Assembly: GCF_036099295.1 (NCBI RefSeq)
Contig: NZ_CP107976.1
Span: forward strand, 7,812,001 to 7,876,000
Direction: 5' to 3'
Length of the DNA: 64,000 nucleotides
Source: Streptomyces sp. NBC_00358
GTDB taxonomy: Bacteria > Actinomycetota > Actinomycetes > Streptomycetales > Streptomycetaceae
Part shown: piece after piece, positions 43,137-51,862 of the stretch
How positions within the stretch are numbered: the first letter of the stretch is position 1
Layout of the letters: each line of letters begins with the position of its first letter
The notes under the pieces: generated by a model
What the model saw: the letters and a program-made list of their open reading frames with translations, nothing else
Database searches by the model: none
What the model was told of the DNA's origin: nothing
Made by a program: the position numbers and the translations under genes

Positions 43137-45701
43137 TCACTCGTGCGCGATGGCCGCGAGCACGTTCATCCGCGACGCGCGCAGGGCCGGAAGCAGCGCC
43201 GCGACGACACCGACGACGGCCGAGCCGATCACGACCGCGACGATCGTCGTCCAGGGGATCGCGAGCGCCTTCATGCCCTGCAGCGCGAGCACCCGCTGGA
43301 CGCAGACACCCCAGATGATCCCCAGCCCCAGCCCGAGAACCGCGCCGAACACGGCGATCACCACGGACTCCAGACGGATCATCCGGCGCAGCTGGCGCCG
43401 GCCCAGACCGATGGCGCGCAGCAGCCCGATCTCGCGGGTGCGCTCCACCACCGACAGGGCGAGGGTGTTGACCACACCGAGCACGGCGATGACGATCGCG
43501 AGTCCGAGCAGGGCGTACACGAGGTAGAGCAGCACGGCGATCTGGTCGTGGACCAGCTTCTTGTAGTCGGCCTGGTCGCGGACCTGGACCTGCGGATACG
43601 GGGTGAGGGTCTTCTCCAGACGGGGGCGCAGCCGGTCCGGGGCGGTGCCCGGGGCCGCGTTCACGTACAGCGCCGAGTCCTGTCCGCCGGGCACGTACTT
43701 CTCGATCGTGCCGAAGCCGACGACGAGTCCGCCCTGCATCCCGAACCCGCCGCTGCCGGCCTGGTCCGTGAGAGCGCCCACCGTCAGCTCGGTCCTGCGT
43801 CCGGCGGGGAACTCGACGGGGATCCGGCTGCCGACCCGCACGTCGTGGTCCTCGGCGAACTTCGCGTCCATGGCGATGCGCCCGTCGCCGAGCGCCGCGG
43901 CGGTGTCGCCCCGCGCGTACGTGATGTGGGCGACCTCGTCGAGCCGGGGATCGTAGGCCGCCGCGGTCGTCTCCACCCGCTTGCCGTCGGGCAGTCGGAC
44001 CGCGACCGGGGTGAACCGCTGCCGGACGACGAGCCCGACCCCCTCGGTGGCGCGCACCTTGTCCGTGACCTCGCGCGAGAACGGTACGAAGTTGGCGTTC
44101 TGCAGCACGAAGTCGGCGCCGAGCGTTCTGTCGATCTGCTGGTCGAAGGACTTGCTCATGGACGCGCTGGCCACGGACATCCCGCCGACCAGCGCGAGAC
44201 CGACCATCAGCGCGGCCGCGGTGGCGCCGGTGCGCCGTGGATTGCGCAGCGCGTTGCGCTGGCTCATCCGGCCCACCGCACCGAAGAGGGCCGGGAACGC
44301 GCCCCCGAGGACACGGATCACCGGCCGGACGAGGAGCGGCCCCGCGATCACCGTCGCGATCAGTGTCAGGACGACCCCGAGTCCCAGCAGGGAGGCCGCG
44401 GTCGAGGTCGTCGTCGCGGCGGCGCATCCCGCGAGAGCGGCGGCCCCGGCCGCGCCGACGACCGCGCCCACCACGGCCCGTACCCGCAACGGCCTTCCCA
44501 CGCCCGCGACTTCGGCGTCCGAGAGCGCCGCCATGGGGGAGACCACCGCCGCACGCCTGGCCGGGAGATACGCCGCGACGAAGGTGACACCCACCCCGAC
44601 CACGTACGCCGCCACGGGCGTGGCCCAACCGATCACCATCTCCGTGGACTTGAGGTTCATGCCGAACGCGGTCATCAGCTTGATCAGCCCGACCGCCAGC
44701 CCGATCCCGGCCGCGAGACCGAGGGTCGAGCCGACCAGGCCGAGGAGCAGCGCCTCGGTGAGCACCGACCGGCGTACCTGACGGCGGTCCGCGCCGAGCG
44801 CCCGCAGCAGCCCGAGCTCCCGGGTGCGCTGGGCGATCAGCATGGAGAAGGTGTTGACGATGAGGAATATCCCGACGAGCACCGCGATCCCTGCGAAGCC
44901 GAGCATCACGTACTTGATGACGTCGAGGAATCCGCCGAGTTGGGCGGCAGCCGACTTCGCCTGCTCCCGCGCGGTCTTCACGTCGTACGACCCGGCGCCG
45001 AGTCCGGCGGAGACGCGCTGCTTGAGCACGGCGTCGTCGACACCCGGCGCGGCGTCCACGGAGACGCTCGTGGCGACGTCGGAGGCGCCGAGCAGCTTGG
45101 TCTGCGCGGTCGGCGTGTCGAGGAAGATCAGCGCGGCACCGGGGTTGGTGGTGGTGAAGGTGGCGATCCCGACGATCCGCACCTTGAACGAGCCCGGCTG
45201 CGCCTGCACGGTCAGGGTGTCGCCGATGCCGAGGTGTTTCTTGTCCGCGGTGTCCGCGTCGAGCAGGGCTTCGCCGCCGTGCGGCTCGTGTCCGGAGGTC
45301 AGCTTCACCGGACTGCGCTCGGTGATCTGCCAGTTGGTGACGATGGTGGGGGCGCCTGTGGTCGGCCCGACCGACTTGTTCGCGCTGTCGACGACCGGGG
45401 CGTTCTCCACCGAGACGTCGACATGGGTGGCGGCCACTCCGTCGACCTTGGCGAGCCGGTCGGCGAGCGAGGCGGGCACGGTCTCGGTGGCGCCGGTCGG
45501 AAGCTGCGACGTGAGGTCGTTCTTCGGTTCCACGGTCACATCGGCCGCGGTGGAGGCGAAGAGCCGGTCGAAGGTGCGGGTCACCGTGTCCGAGAAGATG
45601 AGGCTGCCCGCGACGAAGGCCACGGAGAGCACGATGGCCAGCGCCGACAGCAGCAGTCGCCCTTTGTGCGCGAGAAAGCTTCGCAGTGTCGCCTTGAGCA
45701 C
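43137..45701 (-). CDS. FtsX/MacB-type ABC transporter permease
   Basis: An 854-residue permease with two FtsX-type repeats. The first membrane helix (KGRLLLSALAIVLSVAFVAG) is followed by a large extracytoplasmic domain (MacB periplasmic-core-like). Four-helix FtsX domains come next (GIAVLVGIFLIVNTFSMLIA, ERTREIGLLRAIGLGRRQLRRM and similar RTRELGLLRALGA blocks appear twice). GTG 45701 (M)LKATLRSFLAHKG fits the family; the open frame beyond it runs into the ATPase gene. It lies seven bases after the ATPase stop. Such systems export peptides or lipids, or transmit mechanical signals to cell-wall enzymes. Confidence 0.93.
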   Translation of the reverse strand: MLKATLRSFLAHKGRLLLSALAIVLSVAFVAGSLIFSDTVTRTFDRLFASTAADVTVEPKNDLTSQLPTGATETVPASLADRLAKVDGVAATHVDVSVENAPVVDSANKSVGPTTGAPTIVTNWQITERSPVKLTSGHEPHGGEALLDADTADKKHLGIGDTLTVQAQPGSFKVRIVGIATFTTTNPGAALIFLDTPTAQTKLLGASDVATSVSVDAAPGVDDAVLKQRVSAGLGAGSYDVKTAREQAKSAAAQLGGFLDVIKYVMLGFAGIAVLVGIFLIVNTFSMLIAQRTRELGLLRALGADRRQVRRSVLTEALLLGLVGSTLGLAAGIGLAVGLIKLMTAFGMNLKSTEMVIGWATPVAAYVVGVGVTFVAAYLPARRAAVVSPMAALSDAEVAGVGRPLRVRAVVGAVVGAAGAAALAGCAAATTTSTAASLLGLGVVLTLIATVIAGPLLVRPVIRVLGGAFPALFGAVGRMSQRNALRNPRRTGATAAALMVGLALVGGMSVASASMSKSFDQQIDRTLGADFVLQNANFVPFSREVTDKVRATEGVGLVVRQRFTPVAVRLPDGKRVETTAAAYDPRLDEVAHITYARGDTAAALGDGRIAMDAKFAEDHDVRVGSRIPVEFPAGRRTELTVGALTDQAGSGGFGMQGGLVVGFGTIEKYVPGGQDSALYVNAAPGTAPDRLRPRLEKTLTPYPQVQVRDQADYKKLVHDQIAVLLYLVYALLGLAIVIAVLGVVNTLALSVVERTREIGLLRAIGLGRRQLRRMIRLESVVIAVFGAVLGLGLGIIWGVCVQRVLALQGMKALAIPWTTIVAVVIGSAVVGVVAALLPALRASRMNVLAAIAHE

Positions 45702-45708
45702 GACCGCC

Positions 45709-46701
45709 TCAGTCCTTGTCGGGGGTTGCGTCACCGGAGCCGCTGCCGGGAGCGGCGTCGCCGGAGCCGCCCCGGGCCGTGTCGCCGGCGGCGGCGACCG
45801 GAGTCGTGCCACCCGCGCCGTCGGAGCGGGCCGTGCCGCTCAAGTCGGCATCGGTGCCGGCCGCGGCACCGAACTCGCGGTCGGGCGTGGCTCCGCCGGG
45901 CTCGCCGCGCCCGCCGTCGAAGGTCACCCGAGTCGTGTCGAAACGCTTCATACGCTCCAGCACGGCGTCCGCGGAGGGCCGTTCGATCTCGTCCACGATC
46001 CGCCCGTCCGCTAGGAAGAGCACCAGGTCGGAGTGGGCGGCGGCGCCGGGGTCGTGCGTGACCATGACGACGGTCTGGCCCAGTTCGTCGACGGCCCCGC
46101 GCAGGAAGCCGAGGACTTCGAGGCCCGCGCGGGAGTCGAGATTGCCGGTCGGCTCGTCCGCGAAGATCAGCTCGGGCCGGGAGGCGAGCGCCCGGGCGCA
46201 GGCGACCCGCTGCTGCTGTCCCCCGGAGAGCTGGGCGGGCCGGTGCTTGAGCCGGTCGCGCAGCCCGAGGGTGTCGATGACCTGGTCCAGCCACTTCTGG
46301 TCGGGCTTCTGGCCCGCGATGTCCATGGGCAGCGTGATGTTCTCCGCCGCGTTCAGTGTGGGGATGAGGTTGAACGACTGGAACATGAAGCCGATCCGGT
46401 CCCGTCGAAGCCGGGTCAGTTCGCGGTCCTTCAGCCCGGTGATCTCGGTGTCGCCCAGCCAGACCTGTCCTGCCGAGACGGTGTCGAGGCCCGCCAGGCA
46501 GTGCATGAGGGTGGACTTCCCGGAGCCCGAGGGCCCCATGACGGCGGTGAACCGGCCGCGCGCGATGTCCACGTCGACGGAGTCGAGAGCCAGGACCGTG
46601 GTCTCGCCGGAACCGTACGCCTTGGTCAGGCCGCGGGCGCGGGCGGCGATCCCGTCCCCCTCCGCGCGGCCGGGAACCTGCTCCGCAGCAGCTGTGGACA
46701 A
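45709..46701 (-). CDS. ABC transporter ATP-binding protein (MacB/LolD-like)
   Basis: A 330-residue ABC ATPase. Walker A MGPSGSGKSTL, signature QLSGGQQQRVACAR, Walker B LIFADEPTGNLD, and switch VTHDPGAAAHSD. The last 70 residues form a Gly/Ala/Ser/Thr/Asp-rich tail (GGATPDREFGAAAGTDADL and on), absent from typical LolD proteins and probably disordered. TTG 46701 (M)STAAAEQVPG is chosen because AGGAGGAGG lies just upstream; no ATG fits. Works with the FtsX-type permease downstream. Confidence 0.93.
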   Translation of the reverse strand: MSTAAAEQVPGRAEGDGIAARARGLTKAYGSGETTVLALDSVDVDIARGRFTAVMGPSGSGKSTLMHCLAGLDTVSAGQVWLGDTEITGLKDRELTRLRRDRIGFMFQSFNLIPTLNAAENITLPMDIAGQKPDQKWLDQVIDTLGLRDRLKHRPAQLSGGQQQRVACARALASRPELIFADEPTGNLDSRAGLEVLGFLRGAVDELGQTVVMVTHDPGAAAHSDLVLFLADGRIVDEIERPSADAVLERMKRFDTTRVTFDGGRGEPGGATPDREFGAAAGTDADLSGTARSDGAGGTTPVAAAGDTARGGSGDAAPGSGSGDATPDKD

Positions 46702-46880
46702 GACCGCCTCCTCCTGTGGTGGATGTCCGGACTCCCCGTCCGGCCCGAGCGTAGTGTGATCGAAGGCACACCGGGTATCCCCCGTAGGTCCCGCGCGGGT
46801 CTCCGCCCCTGGGTGTGGCCCCGATATCGATGTAAGGGGCAATCTCCACCGGCGCCCTCCCCCCGGCGGACCGCTCCCCC

Positions 46881-46910
46881 TTGCCTGTGCTAGCGATATC
46901 GCGCTAGCTT
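46881..46910 (+). promoter_or_regulatory. Promoter with embedded palindrome controlling the toxin-antitoxin pair
   Basis: TTGCCT (46881-46886) and TAGCTT (46905-46910) are 18 bp apart and fit -35/-10 elements. Inside lies GCTAGCG (46889-46895), ATATCG, CGCTAGC (46902-46908), an inverted repeat with 7-bp arms. The antitoxin ATG is only six bases past the -10, so the mRNA may be leaderless. Ribbon-helix-helix antitoxins typically repress their own promoter through such a repeat. Confidence 0.6.
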
Positions 46911-46916
46911 CGAAGG

Positions 46917-47156
46917 ATGGCGAAGACTCAGCTGAACGTCCGGGTGGACGAAGGCACGGCGCGGGCCGCCCGGGAGCGAGCCCTGGAACGGGGGATGAGC
47001 GTGAACCGCTACATCGAGGAGCTGGTCCGGCAGGACACCGGCGAAGTGGGCCACACCTTCGTGGAGGCGGCCGCCGACTTCATGAAGCAGTACGAGTCCG
47101 TCTTCGCCGAGGAATTCGGCGCGGACCGTGAAGGCGCCCGCGAAGGTCGTCGTTGA
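46917..47156 (+). CDS. Ribbon-helix-helix antitoxin
   Basis: A 79-residue protein with an N-terminal ribbon-helix-helix (KTQLNVRVDEGTARAARERALERGMSVNRYIEELVRQ) like Arc/MetJ-type antitoxins, and an acidic C-terminus (GHTFVEAAADFMKQYESVFAEEF) suited to binding a toxin. It overlaps the downstream toxin gene by 29 bp. Binds its own promoter region by family precedent. Confidence 0.88.
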   Translation: MAKTQLNVRVDEGTARAARERALERGMSVNRYIEELVRQDTGEVGHTFVEAAADFMKQYESVFAEEFGADREGAREGRR

Positions 47157-47535
47157 TCCCTTGAGCAGTCTCAGAGTCGATCTTGCCTGGCTCCTCATGA
47201 TCGCCGAACAGAAGACCCCCGGAGATCCCCAGGTCACCGACTGGGGAGCGCTCGTCGCCGCCGTCAGCCGGCACGAGGCGGAGATCTTCGGCATTCCCGT
47301 CTACGACAGCCCGCACGCCCGCGCCGCCGCGCTGCTCCAGCTCCTGCTGCACGTCCCGGCGCTCGAACGCTCCAACGCGATGTTCGCCTCGGCCGTCGCG
47401 TACGCCTATCTCGTCGCCAGTGGCCTCAAGGTCGTCACCTCACCCGAACAGGTGCGGGAGCTGGCCCGACTGGTGAAGAGCGGTGACGCCACCGTGCACG
47501 ACATCGCGCACGAGCTGCGCCGCTGGAGCCTGTGA
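47128..47535 (+). CDS. Fic/Doc-like toxin component
   Basis: A 135-residue protein resembling the Streptomyces Fic-family toxin component found beside small ribbon-helix-helix genes. The core is DLAWLLMIAEQKTPGDPQVTDW, SPHARAAALLQLLLHVPALERSN and FASAVAYAYLVASGLKVVTS. The canonical HPFxxGNxR loop is only vaguely matched by HVPALERSN, so AMP-transferase or Doc-type kinase activity is uncertain. GTG 47128 overlaps the antitoxin; TTG 47161 is an alternative that would avoid overlap. Its pairing and size support a toxin role. Confidence 0.75.
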   Translation: MKAPAKVVVDPLSSLRVDLAWLLMIAEQKTPGDPQVTDWGALVAAVSRHEAEIFGIPVYDSPHARAAALLQLLLHVPALERSNAMFASAVAYAYLVASGLKVVTSPEQVRELARLVKSGDATVHDIAHELRRWSL

Positions 47536-47571
47536 GGCGACTCCCGCGGCCGACCCGTACCCGTACCCGTC

Positions 47572-48261
47572 TTAGTCGAGCGGGCGGCGGGCCGTGCCCA
47601 GGACGCAGTACGACGTGGGGAGGCGGGGACCCTTCTCGGGCATCAGCAGCCTTCGGTACGGGCCCAGTTCGAACCCCGCATCCCGTAGAGCGGCGATCGG
47701 GTCGCGGGCCACGTGACAGCCGCCGCACAGCCGCGGCCACACCGTGGCGTCCAGGCCCCGCTGCACGGAACCCATCACCCGGCCGCCACCCCTGCCGTGC
47801 TCGAAGAACCGCACCGTGCCGCCCGGGCGCAGCACCCGCCGTACCTCGGCGAGCGTCCTCGGCAGGTCCCGCACGCTGCACAGCACCAGCGACAGCACGG
47901 CGGCGTCGTACGCCTCGCTCTTGACCGGCAGGGCCTCCGCGGCACCCGGCGCCACATCGACGGGCACCTCGCAGCGCAGCGCCGCCTCCACCGCCAACTG
48001 CCGGAGCATCCGCTCGGGTTCGATGGCGACGACCTCCGAGACCGTGCCCGGATAGTGCGCGAAGTTCAGGCCGTTGCCCGCGCCGATCTCGATGACCCGC
48101 CCGGACAGACCGGTGAGCAGCCGGTCGCGGACCCGGCCCATGCCCAGCCGGGTCTCCGCGCCGACGCTGAAGCGGGCGTAGTAACGGGCGAACACCGGAT
48201 GGTGCACGGCCTCCGGAGAGACCTTGCCGGAACCGGCCGGACGGAGCGGCTTGAACGGCAT
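47572..48261 (-). CDS. SAM-dependent methyltransferase (class I)
   Basis: A 229-residue methyltransferase of the UbiE/Methyltransf_11 type. Motif I is RVIEIGAGNGLNFAHYPG with the acidic VVAIEPE at the end of the next strand, then YDAAVLSLVLCSVRDLPRTL and VLRPGGTVRFFEHGR. C-terminal ARDPIAALRDAGFELGPYRR is common in this subgroup. Substrate unknown. ATG 48261 starts MPFKPLRPAGSG. Convergent with the toxin-antitoxin pair. Confidence 0.9.
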   Translation of the reverse strand: MPFKPLRPAGSGKVSPEAVHHPVFARYYARFSVGAETRLGMGRVRDRLLTGLSGRVIEIGAGNGLNFAHYPGTVSEVVAIEPERMLRQLAVEAALRCEVPVDVAPGAAEALPVKSEAYDAAVLSLVLCSVRDLPRTLAEVRRVLRPGGTVRFFEHGRGGGRVMGSVQRGLDATVWPRLCGGCHVARDPIAALRDAGFELGPYRRLLMPEKGPRLPTSYCVLGTARRPLD

Positions 48262-48380
48262 CAGGGACCTCCCGGGGGACTGGGCTCACTGGGATTCTCC
48301 CCCTGGGACGTCCGCCGCACGCGCCGCGCGTGCGGGGTGCCGTCTACGCCAAAGGTGCCGATGCGCGTGCGCAAGGGAAC

Positions 48381-48411
48381 CCCTCGTTCCCGGCGCCTCC
48401 GGGAACGAGGG
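48381..48411 (-). terminator. Terminator of the biotin operon
   Basis: CCCTCGTTCCCGG (48381-48393) pairs with CCGGGAACGAGGG (48399-48411) across a 5-base loop. A 13-bp stem placed six bases after the bioD stop on the minus strand. Confidence 0.85.
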
Positions 48412-48416
48412 CCCTG

Positions 48417-49133
48417 TCAGATCCTGTGTGCCGCGGCGAAGGCGTCCGCGTTCCAGCGTCCACCCAGCCGGTGGTCGAGCCAACCCGGCGCCCCCGCGCG
48501 GAAGTCGGCGGGGGAGTGTGACCCCGCTCCCGCCGGGACCGCGCCCAGCAGAGGTGCCCCGGACACCGCCGGGAGATCCGCGAGATTGCAGCACATCGCC
48601 AGATCGGGGGAGTCCGGCCAGCTACCGATCACCACACCCGCGAAGTCCAGCTCCCGGCGCCGTAGTTCACGTGCCGTCAGTTCCGTGGTGTTGAGCGTGC
48701 CCAGTCCCGCCGACGCGACCACCAGCACGGGTGCGTCGAGCAGCCCGGCCACGTCCGCCAGCGTCCCCTCCTCGTCGTCGAACCGTACGAGCAGACCGCC
48801 CGCGCCCTCGACCAGCACCAGATCGTGCTCGGTGGCCAGCTTGGCCGCGGCCTCCGCCGCCGACTGCGCGGACACGGCCGCGAGGCAGGCCCGCCGGGCG
48901 GCCGTCGCCGGCGCCAACGGCTCCGGATAGCGGCCCAGTTCGAGCGTCGTGACCGCGCCGGCGAGCCGGGCCACCTCGTCGGCGTCGCCGCGCTCGTCCG
49001 GTCCCACGCCCGTCTGCGCGGGCTTCAGGACGGCGACGGACCGTCCGGCCGCGAGAGCGGTCGCGGCGACGGCGGCCGTGACCACCGTCTTGCCGACCTC
49101 CGTGCCCGTCCCCGTGATCACCAGTACCGTCAT
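48417..49133 (-). CDS. bioD: Dethiobiotin synthetase
   Basis: A 238-residue ATP-dependent enzyme closing the ureido ring of dethiobiotin from 7,8-diaminopelargonate and CO2. P-loop VITGTGTEVGKTVVTAA at the N-terminus, then VAVLKPAQTG and LVLVEGAGGLLVRF are typical. ATG 49133 lies one base after the bioA stop, so translation is coupled. Last gene of a bioB-bioA-bioD operon. Confidence 0.96.
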   Translation of the reverse strand: MTVLVITGTGTEVGKTVVTAAVAATALAAGRSVAVLKPAQTGVGPDERGDADEVARLAGAVTTLELGRYPEPLAPATAARRACLAAVSAQSAAEAAAKLATEHDLVLVEGAGGLLVRFDDEEGTLADVAGLLDAPVLVVASAGLGTLNTTELTARELRRRELDFAGVVIGSWPDSPDLAMCCNLADLPAVSGAPLLGAVPAGAGSHSPADFRAGAPGWLDHRLGGRWNADAFAAAHRI

Positions 49134-49134
49134 C

Positions 49135-50415
49135 TCAGCCCTCCCGCGCCGCCGCGCACACCGCGCGCGCGATGCGTGCCAGATCCGTGTCGCCCGTGAC
49201 GTAGGGCGGCATCGTGTAGACGAGGTCGCGGAACGGCCGCAGCCACACGCCCTCGCGCACCGCGGCCGCCGTCGCCGCCTTCATGTCCACCTCGTGGTCG
49301 AGCTGGACGACTCCGATCGCGCCGAACACGCGCACGTCCCGGACGCCCGGCAGGGAGGCGGCCTCCGCGAGGCCGTCCCGCAGGCCCGTCCCGATCCGTT
49401 TCACCTCGGTCCGCCAGTCCTGTCCCAGCAGCAGGTCGATCGAGGCGCACGCCACCGCGGCGGCGAGCGGGTTGCCCATGAAGGTCGGGCCGTGCGCGAG
49501 CACCGGGACCTCGCCGCGCGAGATGCCCTCGGCCACCCGGCTGGTGCACAGCGTCGCCGCCATCGTCAGATAGCCGCCGGTCAGCGCCTTTCCGACGCAC
49601 ATCACGTCCGGGGTGACACCCGCGTGGTCCGCCGCGAACAGCTCACCCGTACGGCCGAAACCCGTCGCGATCTCGTCGAAGACCAGCAGCACGTCGTGCG
49701 CGTCGCAGGCCTCGCGCAGCACGCGCAGATACGCGGGGGAGTGGAACCGCATCCCGCCCGCGCCCTGGACCACCGGCTCCACGACGACGGCGGCGAGCTC
49801 GTCGGCGTGGAGCCCGATCAGCTCACGCAGATGATCCGCGTACGACTCCTCGTACTCCGTCGGCGGCGCGTCGGCGAACACCTGGCGCGGGAGCACGCCC
49901 TGCCACAGCTCGTGCATCCCGCCCTCGGGGTCGCACACCGACATGGGCTGCCAGGTGTCCCCGTGGTAGCCGCCGCGCCAGGTCAGCAGCCGCTGCTTGC
50001 CCGGACGGCCCAGCGAGCGCCAGTGCTGGAGGCACATCTTGACGGCCACCTCGACCGAGACCGAACCGGAGTCGGCCAGGAAGACGTGCTCCAGCCCCTC
50101 CGGCGAGATGTCGACGAGCCGCTTCGCGAGCTGGACGGCGGGCTCGTGGGTGAGCCCGCCGAACATCACGTGGCTCATGCGGTCGAGCTGGCCGCGTGCC
50201 GCGTCGTTCAGGACCGGGTGGTTGTAGCCGTGGATCGCCGACCACCAGGACGACATCCCGTCGACGAGCTCGCCCGTGCCGTCCGCCAGTCGCAGCCGGA
50301 CCCCGCTCGCCGACTCCACGACCAGCGGGTCCTGGCGGCCGGGCATCGGCCCGTACGGATGCCAGACGTGCCGCCGGTCGAGGTCGAGCAGTTCCCGCAC
50401 GGACAGGTCAGGCAT
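49135..50415 (-). CDS. bioA: Adenosylmethionine-8-amino-7-oxononanoate aminotransferase
   Basis: A 426-residue class III PLP aminotransferase converting KAPA to DAPA with SAM as amino donor. Visible blocks are RRHVWHPYGPM, MSSWWSAIHGYNHP (typical BioA tryptophans), GGYHGDTWQPMSVCDPEGGMH, FDEIATGFGRTG and the PLP lysine in MCVGKALTGGYL. ATG 50415 overlaps the end of bioB by 8 bp. The three genes cover the last steps of biotin synthesis; bioF is not in this window. Confidence 0.96.
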   Translation of the reverse strand: MPDLSVRELLDLDRRHVWHPYGPMPGRQDPLVVESASGVRLRLADGTGELVDGMSSWWSAIHGYNHPVLNDAARGQLDRMSHVMFGGLTHEPAVQLAKRLVDISPEGLEHVFLADSGSVSVEVAVKMCLQHWRSLGRPGKQRLLTWRGGYHGDTWQPMSVCDPEGGMHELWQGVLPRQVFADAPPTEYEESYADHLRELIGLHADELAAVVVEPVVQGAGGMRFHSPAYLRVLREACDAHDVLLVFDEIATGFGRTGELFAADHAGVTPDVMCVGKALTGGYLTMAATLCTSRVAEGISRGEVPVLAHGPTFMGNPLAAAVACASIDLLLGQDWRTEVKRIGTGLRDGLAEAASLPGVRDVRVFGAIGVVQLDHEVDMKAATAAAVREGVWLRPFRDLVYTMPPYVTGDTDLARIARAVCAAAREG

Positions 50416-51655
50416 TGGGCGCGAGATCCGTTCCGGCACCACGGCGACGCACGGAGACGAGGTCCGTACGGGCGTCGGAGGACGCCTCGGACACGGCCGC
50501 GGGCACCTCGGCCGGAGCCGCGGAGGCCGAACCGCACACCCCGCCGCCCTGCTGGGACCCGCAGCCGGCCTCCGCGTGCGAGTCGCACCCGGCGCCGCCG
50601 TGCGATCCGCAGCCGTCCTCGGCGTGCGATCCGCAGCCGCCGCCCGACGGAACGCGGTGCTCCGGCAGCGTCACCTCACCCGCGTTCTCCACCTCGAACC
50701 CGGCGTCCGCGATCATGTCCAGGTCGGCCTTGCCCGCCTGGCCCTCACTGGTCAGGTAGTCACCGAGGAAGATCGAGTTGGCGAGGTGCAGGGCGAGCGG
50801 CTGGAGGGTGCGCAGATGCACCTCGCGGCCCCCGGCGATACGGACCTCGACGTCCGGGCAGACGAACCGGACCATGGCGAGAATGCGCAGACACCGCTGC
50901 GGGGTGAGGTTCCACTCCTTGGCGAGCGGGGTGCCCTCGAACGGGATCAGGAAGTTCACCGGAACGGAGTCGGGGTCGAGCTCGCGCAGCGCGTAGACCA
51001 CGTCGACGAGGTCCTCGTCCGACTCGCCCATGCCCGCGATCAGACCCGAGCAGGCGGACAGCCCCGCCGCGTGCGCCTTCTGGACGGTGTCCACCCGGTC
51101 GGCGTACGTGTGGGTGGTCGTGATCTCCCCGTACGTCCCCTCGGACGTGTTCAGGTTGTGGTTGTAGGCGTCCGCGCCCGCCGCGCGCAGCCGCTCGGCC
51201 TGGCCGTCGGAGAGCAGACCGAGGCAGGCGCACACCTCGACGTTCTCGTTCTGGTCCTTGATCGCCTTGATCGTGTCGGAGACCCGGTCCACGTCACGGT
51301 CGCTCGGACCGCGCCCGCTGGCCACCAGGCAGACCCGCTTGGCGCCCCCGGCGAGCCCGGCCGCCGCGGCCTTGGAGGCCTCGTCGGGCTTGAGCCAGCT
51401 GTACTTGAGGATGCCGGCCGTGGAGCCGAGGCGCTGCGAGCAGTACGAGCAGTCCTCCGGGCACAGGCCCGACTTCAGGTTGACGAGATAGTTCAGTTTC
51501 ACCCGTCGGCCGAACCAGTGCCGGCGTACCTTGCCGGCCGCGGCCACCACGTCCAGCACGTCGTCGTCCGAGGTGGCCAGTACGGCCAGTGCCTCTTCGC
51601 GGGTCGGCAGCTCGCGCCGAAGCCCCTTGTCCACCAGCGTGTTCAGCAGGTCCAT
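50408..51655 (-). CDS. bioB: Biotin synthase with Cys/His-rich C-terminal repeat tail
   Basis: A 415-residue radical SAM enzyme inserting sulfur into dethiobiotin. The [4Fe-4S] motif CPEDCSYCSQ has cysteines at 65, 69 and 72; YNHNLNTSE and IAGGREVHL (the auxiliary-cluster region) are present. The catalytic part ends near residue 336. An extension follows with eight-residue repeats CGSHAEDG, CGSHGGAG, CDSHAEAG, CGSQQGGG (cysteines 341, 349, 357, 365, 374) and a Ser/Ala-rich end, absent from typical BioB. It may bind metal. ATG 51655 gives MDLLNTLVDKGL; the frame upstream is not family-like. Confidence 0.95.
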   Translation of the reverse strand: MDLLNTLVDKGLRRELPTREEALAVLATSDDDVLDVVAAAGKVRRHWFGRRVKLNYLVNLKSGLCPEDCSYCSQRLGSTAGILKYSWLKPDEASKAAAAGLAGGAKRVCLVASGRGPSDRDVDRVSDTIKAIKDQNENVEVCACLGLLSDGQAERLRAAGADAYNHNLNTSEGTYGEITTTHTYADRVDTVQKAHAAGLSACSGLIAGMGESDEDLVDVVYALRELDPDSVPVNFLIPFEGTPLAKEWNLTPQRCLRILAMVRFVCPDVEVRIAGGREVHLRTLQPLALHLANSIFLGDYLTSEGQAGKADLDMIADAGFEVENAGEVTLPEHRVPSGGGCGSHAEDGCGSHGGAGCDSHAEAGCGSQQGGGVCGSASAAPAEVPAAVSEASSDARTDLVSVRRRGAGTDLAPNA

Positions 51656-51862
51656 GAGGTCCGATCCTGGACTATGCGACCGCTCTCGGCCAAGGAGAGT
51701 TTGCACAACAGAGATGGTTCGACGTGTGGGGTATGTAACACGACTACCACAGTACGTAGGGTCCACAGAGGGCACGGAAGACCAGGTCAGAGGCCAAGAG
51801 TCCGGATCTCACCGCCGATTTGGTGAGAGACATGAGCGAGACGCAAGGGCCGGTGGATCAGT
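51656..51862. other. Gap between bioB and the frameshifted gene
   Basis: 207 bp that contains the promoter of the bio operon on the minus strand. It is AT-richer around 51695-51765 (for example GTATGTAACACGACTACCACAG). I could not identify a BioQ-type operator with confidence. Confidence 0.4.

Noticed and set aside
43137..45701. Splitting the permease into two genes
   Set aside because: The frame is continuous, with two FtsX repeats as normal for this family.
40671..46061. Plus-strand open frame of 1796 codons
   Set aside because: It is antisense to the CNNM, GNAT, LLM and MacB-like genes, which have clear family motifs. The translation is a shadow of GC-rich codon structure with no domain.
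51656..51800. Biotin-linked riboswitch or BioQ operator upstream of bioB
   Set aside because: No biotin riboswitch is established and no clear inverted repeat of BioQ type was found by eye; a motif scan would be needed.
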